Of a stretch of DNA of 42,348 nt, positions 32,601 through 40,692 are shown piece by piece (the first letter of the stretch is position 1; each line of letters opens with the position of its first letter). The notes under the pieces were generated by a model. That model saw only the letters and a list, made by a program, of their open reading frames with translations. It did no database searches and had not been told where the DNA came from. The DNA comes from Firm-04 sp946413695 (GTDB taxonomy: Bacteria; Bacillota; Clostridia; Oscillospirales; Ruminococcaceae), in the NCBI GenBank assembly GCA_946413695.1, contig CAMKLV010000026.1:1-42348 (forward strand). Reading direction: 5' to 3'. The position numbers and the translations under genes were made by a program.

Positions 32601-35220
32601 GTATGAGCACTGGATTCCGCCTTGGTATATCGGCATCGAGCCATTCTTTAATCCGACGCTTACCGGCAAGATCAACGGCGGCATTGATTATACAAATGAC
32701 CCCGTCAAAGGTGATCCGTTCTTTAACTATAAGGTCGGCGGAGATGCGTTGCTGGGCTGCGAACTGCAGGGCGGAGCGGGCGTCAAGTGTGTCGGCACGA
32801 TTTATGCATACGGTTCGATCGGGCTCAATGTGTCAGGTACATTCATGGAAACGGGACAGCCGGTGAATCTCCTGGGCAGAGTAGACAGGTTTGCCCTTGA
32901 AGGTTCCATCGGTGTTCGCGGTGAAGTACTGGAATACCGCTGGATGGATATTCAACTCATAAAGGCAGGTCGTATTCTTTATGACCGTGCAGCCGAAATC
33001 GGCACAACAGAAGATTCACCCAGTCTCCCCCGTCCGCTGCTTATCACGCCGAATGATCTTGTGACAGAGAACGGCGAAACCGTTGCAGAAGCAATCAAGG
33101 ACACAGGCTGCTACAAGCCGTTCACCGCGGACATGATTCCGCAGGCAGGTGCATGGAACGGTCAGCTCGGCGACAGCATCACAGAGCTGCAATCCGGCAT
33201 TTCCGCAGGTTCTTCGCCTGCGCTTGTGACCGACGGCACGAATACAGTCATGGTCTGGATTCTCAAGGATGCAGCGCGCGGAATCGACAATGCATCCTAT
33301 GCAGTCTGGTCGCGCTATGACAGCGAAAGCAAAACATGGTCCGAGCCGAAAGCCGTTGATGACAACGGCAATGCAGATACCGCACCGGTGCTGTTCGCAG
33401 GTGCAGACGGTATCCGCCTTGCATATCTGGAATCCGCGGCAGTCTTTGAGGAAGGCAATTCGCCGTCGCTTGAGGACTACGCAAAGCAGCTGGTCTTTAA
33501 GACCGCGAAATTCGACCCCGAGGCTGATGCCTTCACGGATTTCCGCACCACCGAAGCCAATGCGGACGGCGGATTCGCTTCCGCACCGGCATTTGCACAG
33601 GCTGCGGACGGCACAACTTATCTGTTCTGGCTTTCCAATGCGAACGGTCAGATCTTCGGCGGTGATGGCAGCAACCGCATTCTCTGCGCAAAAGAGACCG
33701 AAGAAGGCTTTGATACCCCGACCGTACTGGCGGAGAATCTGCCGCAGGTAGAATCGCTGATCTGCGGTCAGAACGCAGCAGGCGAACCGGTCTGCGTCTA
33801 TACGGTTTCCGCACCTACAGAGGAAAACACAACTGCATCCGAGCTGTATGTGAAAGGACTTTCCGGCGATCCGGTTCAATTGGCTTCCGGTACGGTCCGC
33901 TCCCCGCAGTTTGCAAAAATCCCCGGCAAGGACGCTGAGGGTCTGGTCTGGGCGCAGGACGGCAACCTGTATGCATCCGCCGATCTTGCAGCAGCAGAGG
34001 AGATCTGCGTAAGCGAGAACTTCAGAATATCCGAGCGCTTTGCGATCGCAGGAGACCGCATCCTGTACCTCTCCAATATTGACAATGCGGCTGCACTGTT
34101 CAGCACGCAGTATGATGCAGAATCCGGCAGCTTTACGAATCCGGTATGCATCGAATCCGGCGAAACCCTCTACTACGAAACGCTTTCACTTGCCGATGTC
34201 GGCGGCGATACGCTTTATGCGATGTCGCGCACAACTGAAACCAAGACAGAAGACAGCGCATCCTACAGCACAGCTCTGACAAGCGGTATTTTGCAGGAAA
34301 CTGCGGATGTCCGCATCGGTGAAATCGAATACACCTACGAGGATGCCATGCCCGGAACGGTTCTCCCGCTGACGGCGGAGATCCTGAATGACGGCACGCT
34401 CACGGCGGATACAGTGACCCTGCAGATCAAAGACGCGGCAGGCAATGTTGCAGCATCCGATACGCAGAATGTCCACCTTGTTTCCGGCGCCTCTGAGAAG
34501 GTCAGCTTTGCACCGGCACTTCCGGAAACGCTGACACCGGCTGTCTATACGGTTTCGGTCAGCGCATTTGACCGCGACCGCACACCGGACAACAATACCG
34601 CAGAGCTCGACCTGAGCAAAACCGATATTGCGGTAGAAACCGGAGTGGAATACATCGGTGACAATACATTCGTGACGATTTCCGCAAAGAACCTGAGCAA
34701 TGTGCCTTCCTCTGCCGTCATTTCCGTGAAACCGAACCGCAGCGATGAGGAGACTGTGATGCTGTTCTCCGATGAGATCGCACCGCACAAAGTTGCCTAC
34801 TGGCGGCTCAATGCAGCCGATCTGCTCGGCAGCGTCTACAATGATTTCCTTGAGATTACGGCGGAAACCGATGTACCGGACGGCAATCCGAATAACAATC
34901 AGACCGCAGTCAGGGCGGCCAAGAGCGGCATCAATCCGTACAAGACCGGCGATCTCAATCTGGACGGCACAGTCGAGCTGGAAGACGCCATGCTGACGCT
35001 GAAATGCTATACAAAGTCGGTTGCAGGTCTGAATGATACCGGACTGACCTACTGGGCACAGGAAGCAGCAGACGTTGACAAGAGCGGCAAGATTGATGTC
35101 ATTGACGCTATGACAATCCTGAAATATTACGTCAACTGTGTGGCCGGCAACGCATCGGCAACCTTTGAGGAATATTTAACTCTGGAACAAAACGGGGGTG
35201 CAAAACATGAATCTGAATAA
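26605..35220 (+). CDS. Giant secreted modular protein with two dockerins and a cohesin-like domain
   Basis: 2871 residues. After a signal peptide (about 1-33) comes an N-terminal dockerin (about 39-108; GDINGDGKKDSADLEAL and VTGDSIVDARDTLAL) and a cohesin-like beta domain (about 112-238; FPGDDVSLKLSV, YDITVGFD). Fibronectin III domains alternating with immunoglobulin-like domains follow (about 242-1110; repeated TPPE/TPPD linkers), then a PKD domain (about 1112-1200), a carboxypeptidase-regulatory-like domain (about 1201-1282) and a Gly-rich linker (about 1342-1379). A large conserved-looking beta region comes next, then a BNR/propeller-like part (about 2170-2565), CARDB-like domains (about 2570-2770) and a C-terminal dockerin (about 2776-2856). 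No catalytic site or LPXTG anchor is seen. The start has AGAAGGAG upstream. It is probably a scaffold or adhesin. Confidence 0.82.
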   Translation: MKKWRNRLFACGISAFMLLNALPLQTAQTAIAAEIEAASRGDINGDGKKDSADLEALKTLLATRPDTIVAETEDLVPYDVTGDSIVDARDTLALSQYVSGAAKELPLNPGEKLADKITLALESKTCFPGDDVSLKLSVVDWTKDIAAYDITVGFDTALKLKNVAFFADDCQYIPAARTVKLTGLHKDAAMHRGDIAVLTFTVPKDYEEDCTVAVEGANVFTSDYNYYSPVRPTAKITVNPLTEPVALEAAGIGSKSVSLIWDMPFADQPVVGYHVYRSGKQIAETTDTAYTDSGLTADTDYEYAVSAFTAAGTETAQSVPVKVHTAGPKIRSAEFPAETVSDANSDLIVRLEQAAPLKEMKLDVKGPDGKTVSEVVSLEDKDLSTVNYHWNVSQLTNGTYQLGITVTDLDGASDTATVSVKVENKPLSQVTLKGAAGDRTAVLSWSLAEEASVTGYTVYRLKADGKTWEAIAEIEGRNTLSYTDTQLTAGEKYTYAVASKNRYGQESQKSTSVAVTPKADSTPPEITLFTPKGGQRVSGKLSVKVQAKDENSVASVRCELSADEGETWTTAGETEGDTGSWTINTKDYADGIYRLRAMASDSDGNRSADTHIIELAFDNTPPEQVKNVRAVSITEKTAAIAWDNVADEDFAYFNAIISDSSKKWEQKTDKTLGINLENLTPDTTYTVTVYAVDAAGNAGAPSDTFSFVSTSDNKAPIIKSISVPKFASAKVALTVGVEASDDAGIAKRFLEYSQDQKNWKKLAANGSKTNFTLSDSTLKEGALYLRAYAEDKYGNTGDPEKAKIVTLTVDNTPPDAPGKVTAAADILSNIVTWEASPASDLNSYCVERSVTSATGGYTTVAANLTALRFEDTDVKPDGTYYYRVFAIDRAGNKSKAVSADAVKRVPDTTEPVIEQCVLSVQGTVCAAHRTVQILASDDTAVKSISAAYRCKENADWNALTTELVKTNSNKTQMLVRTELPESVLKESGVTVQVTAEDAVGNKKIQEFAFQVDDSKAEIKNAKAALDGKQINVTWDCPDASGVTVFYVYRRIGAAGEEFCIGKADPKKGSAAYSFPDTDLTAGGTMYYRIEANMENGNTVSASAGPVEVQAIPKARLDYTPAQLVGAEYTYDARSSEKAEDITCVKISFGDATEEIVRQSLDTAVFTHTYTSVGEYEVTLTVLNGNNVSDVIKKTVSVTEPAMFGDVRLHVTQSDGSPAAYAKVYIDAGTNMQTTAQTDANGIAAVKCTAGGHEFGVYMPGCLPVTKYCTLTPDMTTDVYLTLMKDDIVKAVFQVSRMSLAEIKAAGIDVEDPENCNIVQVDISLSYSVTSTVTDRIRVYVNQGGGSGSGGGTGGGTGSGRGRYIVQGGGSGSGGSGYSYEVQEVSRDVNTLVLLRVPAKAQFLKEFFKVDMIVLNNASSEFPLTGCKASLNLPEGLSLASDSASYGSPIVNIGTIPGGQQETVSWVVRGDRAGSYNFSADFSGTLQPFNEPVSMRFGSEQQITVEGAEAASITVNFDPVIRKKNMLVEMVIENNTSGDLNELSTDIGNVIRECGGTDAAGKPKADVYQVRFIDTDGIMQLVDSADSIKVLHPGQKLSVVYDIQNVLESELQGVYKNTSGALRHDSNSSNVVVQIKPVKLTSIDDPLYGIALDPEKEYLLMFSDRNGKAVPYTAVEIYELNGTVKTVLASGTADERGRFVVPRGDADKQYYVAATADGFAKAIRPFKFPKRIEEYLTTFMLEGNYNNSDYHVRYANYSSSTDFVNLITKDYIVNIKDDTPFSIIGSTKDAGAKYELRQKDVSKAIKTTEGDYGSFAFMELSPSMFHEDRPVFIRVYTDKGDTFDTTLGLEVVNVSPEKLAGEMDDKLADTFSDFLLKNDMVGTIPGEYHDEIDDLALDENGTDKNDKDSKFLDLDFSIDLSQKMDKQGWDWDIKHTVNKDKVSAEFFMRMTKEFSFLTKKKNCMLRLIIGGGANIDIKTSQVYISGTLTLYLWGSFYHTLYEHWIPPWYIGIEPFFNPTLTGKINGGIDYTNDPVKGDPFFNYKVGGDALLGCELQGGAGVKCVGTIYAYGSIGLNVSGTFMETGQPVNLLGRVDRFALEGSIGVRGEVLEYRWMDIQLIKAGRILYDRAAEIGTTEDSPSLPRPLLITPNDLVTENGETVAEAIKDTGCYKPFTADMIPQAGAWNGQLGDSITELQSGISAGSSPALVTDGTNTVMVWILKDAARGIDNASYAVWSRYDSESKTWSEPKAVDDNGNADTAPVLFAGADGIRLAYLESAAVFEEGNSPSLEDYAKQLVFKTAKFDPEADAFTDFRTTEANADGGFASAPAFAQAADGTTYLFWLSNANGQIFGGDGSNRILCAKETEEGFDTPTVLAENLPQVESLICGQNAAGEPVCVYTVSAPTEENTTASELYVKGLSGDPVQLASGTVRSPQFAKIPGKDAEGLVWAQDGNLYASADLAAAEEICVSENFRISERFAIAGDRILYLSNIDNAAALFSTQYDAESGSFTNPVCIESGETLYYETLSLADVGGDTLYAMSRTTETKTEDSASYSTALTSGILQETADVRIGEIEYTYEDAMPGTVLPLTAEILNDGTLTADTVTLQIKDAAGNVAASDTQNVHLVSGASEKVSFAPALPETLTPAVYTVSVSAFDRDRTPDNNTAELDLSKTDIAVETGVEYIGDNTFVTISAKNLSNVPSSAVISVKPNRSDEETVMLFSDEIAPHKVAYWRLNAADLLGSVYNDFLEITAETDVPDGNPNNNQTAVRAAKSGINPYKTGDLNLDGTVELEDAMLTLKCYTKSVAGLNDTGLTYWAQEAADVDKSGKIDVIDAMTILKYYVNCVAGNASATFEEYLTLEQNGGAKHESE

Positions 35221-38200
35221 ACCAGGCGCCGCACAAATGCGCCGTCGGATCGCTGCAGCACTGACTGCTGCGGCGATGACAGCGGTATCACTTCATGCAT
35301 CGGCATTCGACCGTCTGCCGATGTACCCGCAGGCGGAACAAATGCCGCAGCAGATCGGACAGGCAGTCAGCCTTTCTGCAGCCGTCGCTGCCGTAACAAC
35401 GGCGCCGGCTGCGGCTTCCGGTACGGTCACAACTGCAAAAGCGGTTACAACCGCGGCGAATACAACTGCATCAACCGCAAAAGCAACAACAGCAGCCAAG
35501 GTCATGACAACAGCGGTGAATACAACCGCATCAGCGGCAAAAACAACAACAGACGCCAAAGTGACAACAGCAGCAGCCAATACAACCGTATCAACCGCAA
35601 AACCGACGGCAACAACAGCACCGGCAAACAGCACCGCTTCCGGAGCGCAGACAACTGTCTCCGCTCCGGAAGGCAAGACCGATCCGAAATCCGGTGCGTC
35701 ATATGAGATCAAGGACGGCAAGGCGATCATCACCAAATGGAACAGTACGGAGCCGGATGCAGTCATTCCGGCAGAAATTGCGAGCTGCCCGGTCACACAG
35801 ATCGAACCGGATGCATTCGCTGCTGTACGGGAAACGCTGAAAACAGTTGTGATCCCGGAGAGCATTCCGACGATTCAAAAGAATACGTTTCGTTACTTCA
35901 CGGCGCTTGAAAGCGTCAGCCTGCCGAAAACGCTCACCGCGATCGGCGAGAATGCATTTGAAAGCTGTGAATCGCTGAAAGAGATTGCGCTGCCGGATCA
36001 GCTTGTGTCCCTCGGAGCAATGGCATTTTCAAACTGCAAATCTCTGGAAAGCGTCAAAGCAGATCATGCAGGATTCCTGATCGGTAAACAGGCATTCCAG
36101 TATTGCACAAGCCTGACAACGGTCACACTCGGGGACAGCACTGCCTCTGAGCAGACCTGCGAAATCGGAGAACGTGCTTTTTTCGGCTGCACCGCACTGA
36201 AAAGCATCCGGATTCCGTCCTGCTGTGAAGCTGTCGGCAACAGCGCATTTTACGGCTGTGCCGCACTGGAAACGCTCACGCTGCCGGACAGCATCAAAGC
36301 CATCGGGAACAGCCTGTTTTCCGGGTGCTCCTCGCTGAAAACCGTCACATGCGGCGAAGGCATAACTGCGTTCAGCGCGTCTGTATTTGCAGGCAATACC
36401 GCTCTGGAATCCGTTGCGTTTTCCAAATCGCTGACCGCACTTCCGGATGAAGCGTTCAAAGGCTGCACAGCCCTGAAAACCGTAACAGCCGAAGGCACAA
36501 AAGCACTCGGGAGCTCTGCATTTACCGGCTGCACTTCCCTGGAAACAGTCAAGCTTTCGCCGGAGATCGAAGCCATCGGGGACAGAGCATTTTCCGGCTG
36601 TTCCGCATTGCAGAAAACACCGGTTCTGAACAGTGTCAAGAGCCTCGGCAAATATGTATTCCTCGACTGTGCGGCGCTGGAAACAGCCGCGATTCCGGAC
36701 AGTCTGGATACCATCCCGGACGGAACATTCAGCGGATGCCTAAAGCTTGCAGAGGTCAGCTTCGGCGAGCAGATCACCGAGATCGGCAGCAGCGCGTTCT
36801 ATCACTGCACATCACTGAAAACGTTCACGCTCCCCGCAGGACTGAAAAAGATCGGTACCAGCGCATTTTCCGGCTGTACCGCACTGCGTCTGAATGAGCT
36901 GCCCGATTCGCTGACAGAAGTCGGTGCCTGCGCATTCTATCACATCCGGTCACTCCGGAAACTGACCCTGAACAAGAATACCGCATACGCAGCCGGCGCC
37001 TTTTCCGATCTCGGTTCTGTACAATCCCTGTATATCTCATCGGAGATCACGCTGTCTGACAGCATGTTCAGCGGCTGCAGCAATCTGGTCTATGTCTGCA
37101 TGACGGATGACATGGAGAACTACAATCTTCCGGAAGGCATGTTCCGCAGCTGCACAAAGCTGAAACGCTTTGACTGGCACGGCAAATGGGCAGCCATTCC
37201 GAAACAGTTTTTCTTTAACTGCTCCGCACTGGAGCTGGAACTTTCGCACAATCTGGAATCAATCGGCGAGCAGGCATTTTACAACTGCACAGCGCTCGGA
37301 CCGAAAGCAGAGATTCCGGATAAATGCGAAATCGGCAAGGATGCGTTCTCCGGCTGCACAGGCATCAAAGAGATCAGCTACGCCGGAAGTGCGGTGCTCG
37401 GTATGGGCTGCTTTTCCGGAACCGGACTGACGGCGGTCTGCCTGCCGGATAATACCGTGGTCGTGCCCGGAAAGGCATTTAACAGCTGCAGGCACATCAC
37501 GAAGATTACACTGCCGAAATCCGTCAGGACAATTGGTTCCAATGCGTTCAGCAATTGCACGGGCGCGGAATCCGCAGAGCTTCCGGCAGGTGTCACAACA
37601 TTGGAGTCCAACATCTTTTCTTCCTGTTCGGCGCTGAAAACAGTCACGATCCCGGAACAGGCCGCGCTGAAAAGAATCGGGGATCACATGTTTTCATACT
37701 GCACGGCGCTGACGGATATCACGCTGCCGGAGCAGATCACAGCAATCGGAGACTATGCTTTTTCCGGCTGCAAGGCACTGACCGGCATGGAACTGCCGAA
37801 AAAGCTGTCGGCGATCGGCAGCAATGCGTTTGCCAACTGCACCGGACTGAAATCGTTTTCTATTCCGGAAAATGTCAGTTCACTCGGCACCTACTGTTTC
37901 AACGGCTGCCAAGAACTGACAGAGATCACACTTCCGTCTCATATCAGCGAGCTGTCTGACGGCCTGCTCGCGGGCTGTATTTCGCTGGAAACAGTCACGC
38001 TGCCGCAGACGGTGCATTCCGTCGGATCCGGTGCATTCAGCGGATGCAAGAGCTTGAAGGAGATCACGCTCCCGGACGGTGTGACGGTCATCGGTCAGTC
38101 CGCATTCAACGGATGCACCGCTCTGACAGCGCTGACCCTTCCGGGTTCGGTCAGTACGGTTCCGGCGAATCTCTGCCGCGGCTGTACTGCGCTGAAAACG

Positions 38201-40432
38201 GTCACGCTGCCGGACACTGTCGGGCAGATCGGTTTCAATGCGTTCAGTGATACGATGCTGGAAAGCATCAAGCTTCCGGCTGCGCTGAAACAAATCGGCA
38301 GCAATGCGTTTATGAACACACCGCTGACGGAGATCACACTTCCGAACATGCTGACGCGGATCGACTCCGGCGTATTTGCATACTGCGAAAAGCTGAAAGC
38401 ACCTGCAATCCCAGCGTCTGTCACGGAATTCAGCCTGACCGCATTTGCAGGCTGCCCGGAGATCAAGCAGATTCTTCTGCCGCAGAATATCACCCGGCTT
38501 TACAATGCGAAAAACAGAACCAACATCGAATATCAGGCACAGGCAGGCTCCGTAACGGCACAGACCGCTGCACGGGAGCAGGCAAATCTGACACTTCTGG
38601 AACCGGCTGTTACCACGTCGGTCACAACCGGAACAAATGTCACAACGACTGCGGTCACAACAACCACCGCTGCGCGGATCATCGACAGCGAAAACGGTCT
38701 GGAATATGAAGAATCCTACAACAATACGCTGTATGTCGCGGGATTTGATACGGAAAGAAAAGAGCTGACCGTTCCGGAAAGCTTTGACGGCAAGCCGGTT
38801 TCCGGCCTGAAAAACTGCGTATTTGCAGGCAGTGAGCTGGAAAAGATCACGTTGCCGGATTCGATCACAAGCTTTTCGGAGAAAGAATTTATGGATGCCG
38901 CAAAGCTGAAAGAGATCGCATTCAGTGAACAGATCAATTACATCCCCCCGCATTGCTTTGACGGCTGCATCTCGCTGACAAAGCTCCCGACCCAAAAGCT
39001 GACAAGCATCAGCAACGACGCATTCCGCGGCTGCTCCGCGCTGAATATTCCCGAATGGGATTCGGTCAGCTATCTCAGCGAAAGCGCATTTGAGGACTGC
39101 ACCGCGCTGACCGAATTTACGCTTTCGCGCAATTCATCCATGTCCTTCATCTCCAGGAGTTGCTTTAAGGGCTGTACGTCCCTGACGCAGATCATCATGC
39201 CGGACAATATCTCCTATATTGAGGAGCAGGCATTCTATGGCTGCACTGCACTGAAATCCATCGAATTTCCGTCCAAATGCCTGCAGATTAGCAAGGAAGG
39301 CTTCTTCGGCTGTACTTCGCTGAAATCGCTGACATTTCCGGCGCAATTCAACTCGCTCAATGAAAGTGCGTTTGAGGAATGCACGGCACTGGAATCTGTC
39401 GATCTGCCGGAAGGGCTCACTTACGTCTCTACCAGAAGCTTTGCGAACTGCACGGCGCTGGAAACAGTGACCCTGAAATCCAAAAGCTCGGTTTCGCTGT
39501 CCGATCAGGCGTTTATCAACTGCCCGGCGCTGAAAACCGTGAACTATGAGGCGTCATATCTCAACTTCGGCGAGCACGCTGTCGGCTATCTGGAAAACGA
39601 AGCAGGCAGCATCACGGAAGCGGAAACACCCGTCAATTTCAAGGGCATGTTCACCTACAATCTTGCTGAACAAATGAAGAACGGCTGCATCACATTTACC
39701 CCGACCAATCTGACATGGCATGAGATCCCGGGAACAGACACGGTCTGCATCGACTATGTTGATCTGCCTGCGGATTACAACGAGTCATCCTGCTATATCC
39801 CGCCGGAAATCGACGGAAAGCCGGTTTCCGTGCTCGGCAGCGGAACCCCCTGTGTTCCGGAGACAATGAGCGGAACGGTCTCTTTGCCGTCCAGTGTGAC
39901 CGAGATCGGTGATTATGCATTTCTCAACTGTATCGGCGTCACAAGCGTCAGTATGTACATGAGCGAATGCAATCTGAAAAAGATCGGTTTGCAGGCGTTT
40001 TACGGCACAGGTTTTCAGTTGAATGCGCAGGAACAGAACCGCAATATTGAAATCGGAACCATCCTGTACCGCTGCTTTACAAATGCAGAGCAGTACACGG
40101 TCACGGATGCCTACACGGTCATTGCAGATGACGCATTTGCGCACAACAGCTCCTGCCGGGAGATCATTGTGGAAAGCGGCGTCACGGAGATCGGTGCGGG
40201 TGCATTCTATGACTGCGGCACGCTCGAAAAGGTTGTGCTTGCAGATACGGTATCCGCACTCGGAGACTTCGCGTTCGTGGACTGCTCAGAGCTGACAGAC
40301 GTCACGCTCGGAAGCGGGCTGACCGAGATCGGCAGCGACCTGTTCGCCGGATGCGACAAGCTGAAAACCGTCACGGCACCGGATGGCTCCGCAGCCGCCG
40401 AATGGTGCAAAGCAAACGGCTACAGCGAATAA
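35207..40432 (+). CDS. Giant secreted Thr-rich LRR_5 (BspA-type) protein
   Basis: 1741 residues. The signal peptide is around MRRRIAAALTAAAMTAVSLHASA (shown in two parts: residues about 11-22 and 23-33). A Thr/Ala-rich region with TTAAKVTTAA-like repeats covers about 62-158. Three LRR_5 arrays follow (about 165-1105, 1162-1465 and 1545-1738), each unit of about 23 residues with the pattern IGxxAFxxCxxLxxxxLP. A Thr-rich linker (about 1134-1155) separates arrays one and two. No dockerin, sortase motif or membrane anchor is seen at the C-terminus. ATG 35207 is eight bases from GGGGG and overlaps the upstream gene by 14 bases, so the two giants are co-translated. It is probably a surface adhesion protein; the ligand is unknown. 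Confidence 0.85.
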   Translation: MNLNKPGAAQMRRRIAAALTAAAMTAVSLHASAFDRLPMYPQAEQMPQQIGQAVSLSAAVAAVTTAPAAASGTVTTAKAVTTAANTTASTAKATTAAKVMTTAVNTTASAAKTTTDAKVTTAAANTTVSTAKPTATTAPANSTASGAQTTVSAPEGKTDPKSGASYEIKDGKAIITKWNSTEPDAVIPAEIASCPVTQIEPDAFAAVRETLKTVVIPESIPTIQKNTFRYFTALESVSLPKTLTAIGENAFESCESLKEIALPDQLVSLGAMAFSNCKSLESVKADHAGFLIGKQAFQYCTSLTTVTLGDSTASEQTCEIGERAFFGCTALKSIRIPSCCEAVGNSAFYGCAALETLTLPDSIKAIGNSLFSGCSSLKTVTCGEGITAFSASVFAGNTALESVAFSKSLTALPDEAFKGCTALKTVTAEGTKALGSSAFTGCTSLETVKLSPEIEAIGDRAFSGCSALQKTPVLNSVKSLGKYVFLDCAALETAAIPDSLDTIPDGTFSGCLKLAEVSFGEQITEIGSSAFYHCTSLKTFTLPAGLKKIGTSAFSGCTALRLNELPDSLTEVGACAFYHIRSLRKLTLNKNTAYAAGAFSDLGSVQSLYISSEITLSDSMFSGCSNLVYVCMTDDMENYNLPEGMFRSCTKLKRFDWHGKWAAIPKQFFFNCSALELELSHNLESIGEQAFYNCTALGPKAEIPDKCEIGKDAFSGCTGIKEISYAGSAVLGMGCFSGTGLTAVCLPDNTVVVPGKAFNSCRHITKITLPKSVRTIGSNAFSNCTGAESAELPAGVTTLESNIFSSCSALKTVTIPEQAALKRIGDHMFSYCTALTDITLPEQITAIGDYAFSGCKALTGMELPKKLSAIGSNAFANCTGLKSFSIPENVSSLGTYCFNGCQELTEITLPSHISELSDGLLAGCISLETVTLPQTVHSVGSGAFSGCKSLKEITLPDGVTVIGQSAFNGCTALTALTLPGSVSTVPANLCRGCTALKTVTLPDTVGQIGFNAFSDTMLESIKLPAALKQIGSNAFMNTPLTEITLPNMLTRIDSGVFAYCEKLKAPAIPASVTEFSLTAFAGCPEIKQILLPQNITRLYNAKNRTNIEYQAQAGSVTAQTAAREQANLTLLEPAVTTSVTTGTNVTTTAVTTTTAARIIDSENGLEYEESYNNTLYVAGFDTERKELTVPESFDGKPVSGLKNCVFAGSELEKITLPDSITSFSEKEFMDAAKLKEIAFSEQINYIPPHCFDGCISLTKLPTQKLTSISNDAFRGCSALNIPEWDSVSYLSESAFEDCTALTEFTLSRNSSMSFISRSCFKGCTSLTQIIMPDNISYIEEQAFYGCTALKSIEFPSKCLQISKEGFFGCTSLKSLTFPAQFNSLNESAFEECTALESVDLPEGLTYVSTRSFANCTALETVTLKSKSSVSLSDQAFINCPALKTVNYEASYLNFGEHAVGYLENEAGSITEAETPVNFKGMFTYNLAEQMKNGCITFTPTNLTWHEIPGTDTVCIDYVDLPADYNESSCYIPPEIDGKPVSVLGSGTPCVPETMSGTVSLPSSVTEIGDYAFLNCIGVTSVSMYMSECNLKKIGLQAFYGTGFQLNAQEQNRNIEIGTILYRCFTNAEQYTVTDAYTVIADDAFAHNSSCREIIVESGVTEIGAGAFYDCGTLEKVVLADTVSALGDFAFVDCSELTDVTLGSGLTEIGSDLFAGCDKLKTVTAPDGSAAAEWCKANGYSE

Positions 40433-40450
40433 ACTTCATACCACTGCACG

Positions 40451-40485
40451 GACACCGCCTGATTCCGGTCAGGCGGTGTCTGTTT
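40451..40485 (+). terminator. Terminator of the giant-protein operon
   Basis: A 12-bp perfect stem, GACACCGCCTGA (40451-40462) with TCAGGCGGTGTC (40469-40480), then TGTTT. Confidence 0.85.
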
Positions 40486-40525
40486 GCATATCAAATATGA
40501 AATGGCAGAACCGGCGTTTGCTGTC

Positions 40526-40554
40526 TTGACAAAGCATCCCGTTTTCGCTATAAT
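40526..40554 (+). promoter_or_regulatory. Promoter of the cytoplasmic LRR gene
   Basis: TTGACA (40526-40531), a 17-bp spacer and TATAAT (40549-40554): a perfect consensus. The leader to the start is about 130 bases. Confidence 0.85.
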
Positions 40555-40692
40555 TAAAGCAGTATACATCTTTTTCTGTCAAAGAGCATTTCCCGTAGAA
40601 GGCGCAGCAAAATCGGCTGTAATCTGCCATTTAGCGCAATGAAGCATATTTGCAAAAATAATAAATGACAGCTTTGAGAAGGAGATTTCACG

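Noticed and set aside
35391..35680. Possible CRISPR or tandem DNA repeat
   Set aside because: The periodicity comes from Thr/Ala-rich codons in the LRR protein linker; units are irregular and in frame, with no spacers.
37880..38995. 371-codon open frame on the minus strand
   Set aside because: Antisense to the LRR repeats, and the periodic translation mirrors the repeat codons; no start signals.
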